From NCBI GenBank assembly GCA_032622095.1, contig CP136066.1:175876351-175940350 (forward strand): DNA of 64,000 nucleotides, read 5' to 3'. Shown piece after piece: positions 56,691-64,000 of this stretch. Source of the DNA: Siphonodentalium dalli (taxonomy: Eukaryota > Mollusca > Scaphopoda > Gadilida > Siphonodentaliidae). The notes beneath the pieces were generated by a model that saw nothing but the letters and a program-made list of their open reading frames with translations, was not told the origin of the DNA and did no database searches. A program made the translations under genes and the position numbers. How positions within the stretch are numbered: position 1 is the first letter of the stretch; the number at the start of each line of letters is the position of its first letter.

Positions 56691-57110
56691 TCCCGCAGTG
56701 CTCCCGTAGATCATAATTATATCCTTGTAAATGTTCTCCTATCTTCGTGGCAGACCGGGCACACAACCGTCATCCGTCGGTGAGTGTTTTGAAGATGGCG
56801 TTTTAACAGTTCCTCTGCCACCATCTCTTCTCCAGAGCCTATATATGGACAGGCGAACGTGGTTATGATGCTCATTGTTGATCTGGAATTAAAAAGGGAC
56901 GGTTGTAACTCTCGGAACCTTAGTAACATGGGGCTTGGGGGGAAATGGAGATGGACATCGCAATGCTGCATGTTTATTGAAATAAAATGGTACGGTAATA
57001 TGTATAGTCGTACTACTGGCCAGGGTTTCGGTTATTGCATGGATCCTTTTCTGCTCTTTCTTCATCCACTTCGGGAGGTGACATCCCCGGTACGCCATCA
57101 GTCTATCCAC
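56681..57110 (-). pseudogene. Gypsy integrase tail and zinc-finger-like start of third ORF
   Basis: 56889-57110 reads MDRLMAYRGCHLPKWMKKEQ, the familiar C-terminal signature of Gypsy integrase regions. 56717-56971 then reads a Cys/His-rich segment (FACPY, LLKRHLQNTHRR, VVCPVCHEDRR), and the reading continues as LREHCGKKH close to the CR1-like insertion, giving two C2H2-like fingers. Whether the fingers bind DNA or RNA is unknown. Confidence 0.6.
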
Positions 57111-57208
57111 ATGGAAAGCTTTTGGAGGACCTTGGCGGTCTTTTGAATAAAACAGGTCACGTCATCTTGAAGTCTGGTGATAAGGAATGGTCCCTTTCTT
57201 AAAGTCAA

Positions 57209-58192
57209 TTATGTACATACCCCAACTTTCCGTCGTGGGTCAAATAACCAGACTGGTTGCCCGACATTTAATTTTATTGGTTTTGTCCCTACGTTATAAT
57301 TCCGCTTTTGTCTTCCTGGTGCTTTCCCCAATTGACGCCGATCAAATTCAGGTGCCTGTAGGAACGTCTCTTCTAATCTCTGGAGGTATTCTGGTACTGA
57401 AGGGTTGGTTTCTATACACTCCATTGGTCTCCCCGTGACAACTTCTAGTGGCAACATTACCTCCCGACCAAACATCACCCGGTTTTGTATCCGACTCGTG
57501 CTCGCATGTTCGGATGAACGATATGCCAGCATTACTGGTTGTAAATATTGATCCCATTTGTTCTGGTTGTGCTCTGAATACATGGTTAACATCGTTCCCA
57601 GGGTCTTATTCATGCGTTCCACAGCGCCATTACTCTGTGGTCTAAGGGATGTCGTACGGGTCTTTGATATGTCGAACAGTCGGCACATGCCTTGGAATAT
57701 CTCAGATTCCAAATTTGACCCTTGATCCGAGTGGAGTTGGAAAAAGGTTCCAAACCGGCAGATGAATTCGTCCACGAATGCTGTTGTCACTGCGGTGGCC
57801 TCTTGGTCTTTCATCGGAATCGCTTCCTTCCATTTGGTGAAGTTGTCAACCATCACTAAGATGTGTCGCATCCCTGAATCGGTGACCGGAAGTGGCCCCA
57901 GGATGTCTATTGATATGCGTTCCATGGGTGTTCCAACCAGTGGTGCTCTTGCCGCCTTGTTGGTTTTTCTCGCCACAAATTTGTCACATGCATTGCAGTA
58001 ATTTTGTACTGTAGTTCTCATGCCCGGCCAATACAAATTGCCTTTGATCTTGCTAAATGTTTTGCAGCCCCAAGATGCCCGCTTGATGGTATGTCGTGGG
58101 AGTACTTGAGTAATTCCTCTCTTCTTGAATGGTAACACCATTTGTTTCTTGGGTTCATCGTCCATATCTGTCTGATAAGCTCGGTACATCAC
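57209..58192 (-). pseudogene. Ty3/Gypsy integrase
   Basis: 327 codons with an H2C2 zinc-binding region (NLYWPGMRTTVQNYCNACDK; the usual upstream His pair is degraded), then the D,D-35-E core: D in ISIDILGPLP, D in LHSDQGSNLE, E in SNGAVERMNKTL. It ends with QPVWLFDPRRK, the start of the C-terminal DNA-binding domain, before a stop. It would insert element cDNA into the host chromosome. The core triad is intact, but frames upstream and downstream are broken. Confidence 0.92.
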
Positions 58193-58412
58193 TCCATCGA
58201 TAATCTACAGGGTGTCCCACTGGGCCCATAGCTGTTTCACCGCCGGAACCTTGTGTAACAGATCAGCCCACTGTGGTGTGGACTCGTCACCTTCCTTGGA
58301 AATCATCACGGTGGCGATATCGGCGTCTTCCAATTGGTTTTGTCGGATGTTATTGGGATCCCACCCCTCGAGCCATGCTTGGTTTTGATATCTAGATGGT
58401 GGTTTAGGCTTA

Positions 58413-58960
58413 TCATGGTGTTACTGCCCTGGTCCTTTCAGCTTCCACTATGGTCGTATCATCAGTCACCCCCTCATCTATCGTCGGAGATGTACACGTC
58501 CCTGTGTCACGGGTCTCGTGGTCTTCACTTCCTCTCTGTTGTAGGGTACAAGCTGCACATGGATTTCGGCTCAAAGCATCCGCATTGCGATGTTTCACTC
58601 CCGGTCGATGAGTAACTTCCAAGTCGTAATTTCCCAGTTCCTCTAACCATCCTGCCACCTGTCCGGTTGGATGTTTAAGGTTGCGCATCCATGAAACAGC
58701 TGCATTATTGGTGCGCAAAAAGACCTTTTGCCCATATAAATAACAGTAGAACTTCTTCAAGGCGTGTGCGACTGCCAAGAGTTCTTTCTTGGTTACGCAA
58801 TATGATAATTATGGGTGCGTAAGTGCTTTACTCATGTATGATATTACATGTTCCTTCCCATCATCCACTCGGGAAAGGACGGCCCCCGTCGCTGCTTGGC
58901 TAGCGTCTGTGGCCAACAAGAAAGGCTTCTCCGGTTCCGGATACTTCAAAATTGGTGCTG
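58413..58960 (-). pseudogene. Ty3/Gypsy RNase H domain
   Basis: The minus-strand sequence reads PILKYPEPEKPFLLATDAS near 58950-58890, then VISYMSKAL, and in the frame 58413-58778 VAHALKKFYCYLYGQKVFLR, AAVSWMRN and NADALSRNP. These are the ordered RNase H landmarks of Gypsy pol, which degrades the RNA strand of the hybrid. A stop separates the first and second halves near 58795. Confidence 0.85.
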
Positions 58961-59103
58961 TGTCAAAGCATCTTTTAACTTCTGAAACGCGCCATCACAT
59001 GCCCCCGTCCTCATTAACTTTGCACCCTTCTCTGCCAGTTTGTTGAGTGGTCGCGCGATCGCGGCAAAATCACGCACAAACCGACGGTAGTACCCCGTGA
59101 GTC

Positions 59104-59682
59104 CTAAAACGGACCTAGTTTCCCCTGCGTTCTTCGGTGTGGGCCAACCTCGAACTGCTTGTGTTTTTTTGACGGATCAGTCTTGATCCAGTCGCCAGAC
59201 ACAATGTGTCCCATGAACTTTACTTCTTCTTTAAATAACGTGGCCTTTGCACTCTTTACTTTCAAATTTGCGTCCCGTAGTCTGTCTAAAATCATGGCTA
59301 CCCGCTCTATGTTCCGTTCTACCATCGGTGCCGCCACAATGATGTCGTCGACGAATAAAAGGCAGTGTTCCCATAACAACCCACGCAAAACATTCTCCAT
59401 TAGACGTCCAAACGTGGCAGGGCTAGTTTTTAGACCCATGGGCATAACCCGGAAGAGATGTAACCCTTGACCTGATCAGAATGATGTCTTGTTTTTGTCC
59501 TTATCAGACATGGGTGTCTGCCAAAAACCACTGAGAAGGTCGAGACAGGAGTAAACCTTATTTCCACGCAGCCAATCCAATGATTCGTCTATCCTTGGAA
59601 GAGGGAAAGCATCTGACTTTGTGACGTCATTAAATCTGGGGTAATCGATACACAATCTGGGTGTGGAATCGGCCTTGAACAC
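59104..59682 (-). pseudogene. Ty3/Gypsy reverse transcriptase
   Basis: Two abutting minus-strand frames. 59476-59682 reads RLCIDYPRFNDVTKSDAFPL, PRIDESLDWL and YSCLDLLSGFWQ (motif A). 59104-59445 reads MGLKTSPATFGRLMENVL (motif B) and LLFVDDIIV (motif C, FVDD), then the thumb start KFMGHIVS. A frame break lies between them near 59460. Catalytic Asp residues are present, yet the protein is interrupted. Confidence 0.9.
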
Positions 59683-60179
59683 AATGCAAATGGGAAGGAC
59701 CAGTCACTGTTGCTGGGCTCTATAAGTCCTCGGTCTAGAAGTTTCTGAATCTCCTGTTTTTCAATCTCTCGCTTCCCGAATGGTTGTTTCCGTGGAGGTA
59801 CCCAGATCGGTTTGGCATCGCCCGTGTCAATCTCATGGCATGCCATGTGTGTAAGTCCCATATCCCAAGGTCCCATGGAAAATACATCTTTATAATCCCT
59901 TAAAAGTTTCCCGAGAACCTCTCTCTGTGTGGTATTCAAATTCGTGCAACTTCGCTGGTACAAGTCCACGACATGGCTGGGTATCAATTTCCCATCCACA
60001 TTGTTCAATTGGGTTGGTACATCTGTAGAGGCTCTGACCTGGTGTACTTCCGGTTCGTCATAGCTGACACACGAACCCACTCTTGTGTACACATGGATTG
60101 TAATTGGGACATCTTCGGTGTTCCACAGCTGTACACATGGGGATGATTGTGTACAGTCAATCAGCCCCCGTGACATCAA
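59589..60179 (-). pseudogene. Gypsy pol segment between protease and RT
   Basis: 196 codons reading VVDLYQRSCTNLNTTQREVL, DYKDVFSMGPWDMG and HEIDTGDAKPIWVPPRKQPF, then a LLDRGLIEPSNSDWSFPFAL RT entry. This is the conserved N-terminal part of Gypsy RT. It runs into the next RT block with a frame shift around 59680. Confidence 0.85.
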
Positions 60180-60287
60180 TAATATTTGGTCTTTCTTCTC
60201 GACGACAGATGCTTCAATGTATCCTGATTCTCCAAGTTTCTATGGAAGTGCCGCTAACGTTCTTCGGTGCCCTCTTTTCCTCCAGGC

Positions 60288-60372
60288 TGCTTGTCTGCAG
60301 CTATTTGGTCATACACCCGTTTTGCTAACAATGATGTTGTAGCTCCAGTGTCAATCAGGAAGTTACATGGCA
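60288..60372 (-). pseudogene. Ty3/Gypsy aspartic protease fragment
   Basis: Reading the minus strand from 60372 gives PCNFLIDTGATTSLLAKRVY, with the retroviral-type aspartic protease motif DTGA, before a stop shortly after. The piece is too short for a full protease. Confidence 0.75.
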
Positions 60373-60681
60373 CCCGTTTAACGTCTGTGGCGGCGTAAAA
60401 TCCGTTATCCCTTTATCTAGACATGCCCCAAATTTCCCGGCACTGGTTATCTCGTTTATGTCTGTTTGCGTACATGCAGATGGTCTAATAATTTCAGGGA
60501 CCTCTCGGCCTATAGGGATCCCTTGCGGAAGTTTCCCTGGTTGTGGTATGATGTCGGTAGCCTGGGTTCTCGTGGACCATTATCTGGCCATCTTGACCAT
60601 GCTTCTCCATTTCCAGTTTGTCTCAATAGAGGTCGTTTTCGGATTCGCGGATTCCGTTGTATGGGTGTGATTCACGGATAG
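60373..60681 (-). other. Upstream Gypsy remnant (gag/protease side)
   Basis: By position this should be the gag-protease junction of the Gypsy element. No clear zinc knuckle or gag fold could be read. It ends at the (GATA)n tail of the next retroelement. Confidence 0.4.
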
Positions 60682-60705
60682 ATAGATAGATAGATCTTTA
60701 TTTGC
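60680..60705 (-). other. 3' tail of non-LTR element with AATAAA and (ATCT)n
   Basis: On the minus strand, GTGCAAATAAAGATCT leads into (ATCT)n. This combines a polyadenylation-type signal with a short tandem tail, as in several CR1-like elements. The same style (AATAAAGATATATATATA) is seen at about 36660-36680 in the other element. Confidence 0.7.
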
Positions 60706-61263
60706 ACAATAATATACGATACATTGACAAAGTAGTGAACAAAATTGTATTATTGCACAGGAGCAGCATGACCTAGATGGCTGTCTTCCTGTTGCCCCTG
60801 AATGATAAGTGCAATATGAATATATGATAGCGTGTATATAATTTGACACAGACTATTTGGTATTTGGATGGCCGGTTGGTGCCTACTAATATTTTATGTG
60901 ATAATTTTAATCAAGGCTGGGTTAAATTTTGAACAATACTTTACTATAATTTTTTTTGGACAAGTTTAAGAGTTTGTAACAAAAAATAGTGAGGTTGTTG
61001 CGACAGTCCTGTGTCACATTCGCAGACAGCACCGTACATGTGACACATGGCTATCTAGGATGTTCAGGGTAATAACTGGAGTGAATAATATTATGAGTTA
61101 AAAAGTTAACCTTGGTAGATCATTGAGTCAAGTGGATTTTTTGCCGACTGCAAATGTAGCATAATTTGTTTGCACAGATAACCATTTGAGTATATTTACC
61201 TATTAGTTCCATAGACAATAACTTTTTGAACGTATAACTAAATTTACATTTTTTAATTTTTTT

Positions 61264-62991
61264 TTAATTTTTTTTTATTTTGGAATTTATCGAGTTCCAC
61301 ACTTTAGGAAATGAATGATTTGGTAGGACTTCTGAAAAACATGTTCTAGCCTTTTTGCTTCTTAATTTATCCGCCTGTCTAGTGTTAACACCAAGGGAAT
61401 ACGTGAACATATTCTTAAACGATTTGGGGAGATTATTTCTGGACCAGTTGTACATGAAGACAGATGCATTCACTGTGTATAAATCTTTGAACATTAGGAT
61501 ATTTTCTTGTCTGAAGAGCGGTTCTGTGTGACTCCTATATTTTGTGTTGCATATAATACGAACTGCCCTTTTTTGTAAGGTAGATAGTACGCCCGCGTGA
61601 ACCGAGTGTCCCCATATCGGGAGACCATAAATAAGTTGACTATGGATTAACGATTGATATAGTGTTTTTCGTGATTTTTTTGGTAAGAAGTTTTTAACTT
61701 TGTTCAATAAGTAGAGAGTGTGGTACAGTTTACGTTGTATCATTGATATATGGTTATTAAAAGTCAAGTTTTCTTCGATCAAAATGCCTAAGAATTTTAT
61801 TGATTTTTCTCGCATTTGATTACCAACTCTAATTAGTTCCATGTTATTCAATTTCAGTGTAAAATTTCTCCACTTGTCCTCATTGCCTCTAGGGTGGATC
61901 AATATGAATTTACTTTTAGTTGCGTTGATAGATAGTTTATTGCAACAACACCATTCAAAAATATTTTTTAGTTCAGCCGTTGATGATTTTTTCAACTCTT
62001 TCCTATCATGACCAGAAAAGTAAAGCGTGGTATCATCGGCAAATGATAGTAAGTTCATCGAGGTACATTTGGGCATATCGTTAACATACAGAAGAAAAAT
62101 TATCGGACCAAGAACGGACCCTTGGGGCACACCACACGTTGTCTTCGCAAAATCGGACATTTCACCAAGACAATCAACGTATTGTTTTCTTCCCTTTAAA
62201 TAACTTTTAAACCATTCATTGGAAACCCCCCGAATTCCGTAGTGTTCTAATTTTTTCAATAAAATATCATGGTTAATTGTATCGAATGCTTTTGATAAGT
62301 CTATGAAAATCGCTAATGTATAATCCTTAGTTGGTTTGTCATTATTTGTTGCTACATGATCTAGAAGGTGCATCAAAGGATGTATGGTAGAGTGATTCTT
62401 ACGGAAGCCATATTGATTTTTATGCAAAATTTCATGTTTTTCGAGAAACGAAAAAAGCCTTTTATGCATGAGTTTCTCTAACAACTTCGAGAAAACGGGC
62501 ATAATGCTTATTGGCCTATAGTTCGTTATTTTATCGGGAGATTCACTTTTATAAAGTGGAATTACTTTTGATATTTTCATCCTATCGGGGAAAATGCCTT
62601 GTTTAAATGATAGATTGAATATATGCGTTAGCGCTGGGGACGTTTCGGGTATGGTCTGTTTCATTAATTTTGATGACAGGTTATCTATATCTTTGGTTCC
62701 TTTTCCAGTGATGTCATTCGATAGTTTCAAAACTTCATATGTATCTGTTTGGAACATGAAAAAAGTTTTTGCATTGGAATCAGTTAGATAGTCTGAAAAT
62801 GTCATTGCGATGTTACAAGGCACCTGGTCACTAGTTTTTTGACCTATTGTCGCAAAATAATCGTTAAATTCTTGAGCTATTTTTTCTGGTTGCGATATTA
62901 TAGTGTTTCCATATGATATATTTGTTGGTATTTTTGGAGTGTTATTTGTTACTTTAAGAGCATTTTTCAGGATGACCCATGTACGTCGCAT
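61264..62991 (-). pseudogene. Non-LTR reverse transcriptase, 575 residues
   Basis: RT landmarks in order: NYRPISIMPVFSKLLEKLMH (157-176), YGFRKNHST (194-202), motif A AIFIDLSKAFDTINHD (227-242), motif B CGVPQGSVLGP (286-296), motif C LLSFADDTTLY (314-324), then LGILIEENLTF, and a C-terminal tail ending SEVLPNHSFPKVWNSI. All catalytic Asp residues are present. The first Met is internal: upstream sequence in this frame continues the ORF2 linker, and the frame is broken by an indel close to a T8 run near 63049-63056. The enzyme copies element RNA into the nicked target. Confidence 0.92.
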
Positions 62992-63031
62992 GTCAAATCT
63001 ATTTTCGTGGAGAATATTCTCAGCGTTGTAG

Positions 63032-64000
63032 TCACAAGGAGCTTTTAGTTTTTTTTATGTAAAGTTTGTTCTTGACTAAAGAGGAGTTAATGAGACCTTT
63101 TGTCATCCAAGGTTGTTTTTTAATATATTTAGTTGGTGGTTTAGATCGGACCAATGGAAATGATTCATTAAACGCCCATAGATATATTGAAAGAAAATTG
63201 TCGTAAGCTTGGTTCGGTGAAGTACTATCGAAGACACATCGAAAATCTTGTTGTTGAAGTATTGATTTAAATTTGTCAGTGTTCTCTTTACTCATTATAC
63301 GTTTCTCTGTAGAACTGCTCGCTTTTTTATACTTATGATCGTGACATTCGGAATAAAATGTAGCAAAATGGTCTGATACATCTGAGAGGATAATCCCAGT
63401 ATCGGCACGGGAAAAATTGTTATTAGTATAAATATTATCAATGAGTGTTGCCGAGTGGTCGGTTATTCGTGTAGGTTTGGTAATTGCAGGTAAGAATCCA
63501 TTTTCAAACATAGTTTCAATGAAGTTGTTAGTTTTCGTATGTGACTGAAAGTTAAGCAAGTCGATGTTGAAGTCTCCTACAAGATATGCCTTTGTCCCAG
63601 AACCATTTAATTGTTCGACCACACTTGAAATTTTATCTATAAATATATCGATATCTGCATGAGGGGCCGTATTTGGTCTGTAGATGGATGCCACAACACA
63701 AGATGAGTGCCCCGAGTCAATTTCTATGAATAGAGTCTCGATAACATGTGGGATAAATATCGTTAGATCATCACGGATTTTATAAGAAAGTTTTTCATTT
63801 ACGAAAATGCCAACACCACCACGTCCATCATCGTCATCTGGTCGTGATTTGAATTGGAATTGATGATATCCAGGAAGAGAATATTCTTCTCGTATCTTGA
63901 ATATTTCCGTCAGAGCTAGTATATCGATATGATGTTTAGAGTTAGTTATGTCTGATAGGAGATTTGTAAGTGGATCCCAGTTAGCGTTCAGGCTTCGACA
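63032..64000 (-). pseudogene. Non-LTR endonuclease domain (5' part outside window)
   Basis: The minus frame is open from the window edge. It begins SLNANWDPL, then ILALTEIFK (catalytic Glu region), GRGGVGIFVNEKLSY, VVASIYRPNT, KAYLVGDFNIDLL (GDFN motif), IDNIYTNN and LSDVSDHFATF (final SDH motif). These are the ordered landmarks of apurinic-type endonucleases. It ends in a stop at 63032, just past the T-run where the frame is lost before RT. The real start lies beyond 64000. Confidence 0.88.

Larger units (their letters stand above)
54600..60380 (-). mobile_element. Degenerate Ty3/Gypsy LTR retrotransposon
   Basis: On the minus strand the order is protease, RT, RNase H, integrase, then a third ORF, which is the Ty3/Gypsy pol order. 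Frames are broken in several places, a CR1-like fragment sits at about 55960-56690, and the upstream (gag/5' LTR) side is cut at about 60680 where another retroelement begins. No LTR pair was found. The element is old and inactive as seen here. Confidence 0.88.
60682..64000 (-). mobile_element. Non-LTR retrotransposon, ORF2 nearly intact (partial at window edge)
   Basis: Minus-strand endonuclease (64000-63032) and RT (62991-61264) are followed by ~580 bases of 3' UTR and a 3' end with AATAAAG and (ATCT)n, at about 60680-60705. The tail abuts the Gypsy remnant, so this element probably inserted into it. Only one frameshift separates endonuclease and RT, so it is much younger than its neighbours. 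It belongs to the jockey-like/CR1-like endonuclease-bearing group; the exact clade is not decided. Confidence 0.87.

Noticed and set aside
57187-60681. Several plus-strand frames of 60-100 codons
   Set aside because: Antisense shadows of the Gypsy pol domains.

Overview
The window looks like a repeat-rich, AT-rich animal nuclear genome, most likely a marine lophotrochozoan and probably a mollusc. The reasons are intronless-looking Mab-21/cGAS-like nucleotidyltransferase genes, a mix of Ty3/Gypsy, CR1/L2-like and L1/Tx1-like retroelements, Helitron-like and TTAA-flanked MITE elements, and dispersed repeats of a style common in bivalve and gastropod assemblies. The taxon is inferred from style, not proven. 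There are no bacterial operons, rRNA genes or CRISPR arrays.

The only convincing host protein-coding genes are two paralogous cGAS-like receptor (cGLR)/Mab-21 family genes on the + strand, at 2417-4405 and 30770-32872. Each sits in a segmental duplication (about 501-5000 and 28793-33540). Each duplicated block starts with a 60-bp minisatellite array, continues through a 5' flank with a conserved splice-acceptor-like site and the coding exon, and ends with shared 3' flank. A third, nonsense-mutated C-terminal remnant lies at 32930-33208. In both genes the catalytic acids (D59, D61, D145) and Mab-21 hallmarks are intact. The codons around the catalytic strand have diverged almost only by amino-acid changes, as in fast-evolving innate immune sensors.

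The rest is mostly mobile and tandem DNA. 1-500: a Helitron-like end. 5-9 kb: MITE-like and short repeats. 12.3-16.1 kb: degenerate repeats, 29-, 44- and 79-bp arrays, a ~500-bp TTAA-flanked MITE and a hairpin. 19-21.8 kb: two 5'-truncated non-LTR elements. 22.85-24.54 kb: a ~550-bp satellite. 33.5-35.9 kb: a hairpin element and two families of clustered short palindromes. 36.7-41.1 kb: a nearly complete but broken non-LTR element whose reverse transcriptase carries an in-frame 258-bp duplication. 44-48.7 kb: a large foldback, a retroelement tail, the third MITE copy and a TIR element. 49-51.3 kb: a minisatellite-bearing element split by a Helitron-like insertion with exact A|T boundaries. 54.6-60.4 kb: a degenerate Ty3/Gypsy element with a third ORF, itself interrupted by a CR1-like fragment. 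60.7-64 kb: a non-LTR element with a nearly intact ORF2 abutting the Gypsy remnant and running off the window.

The cGLR genes would make cyclic nucleotide second messengers on sensing nucleic acid or another trigger; no partner such as STING is in the window. The repeats appear to be the substrate for duplication and decay of the locus. All percentages, family names below superfamily level and expression are untested here.
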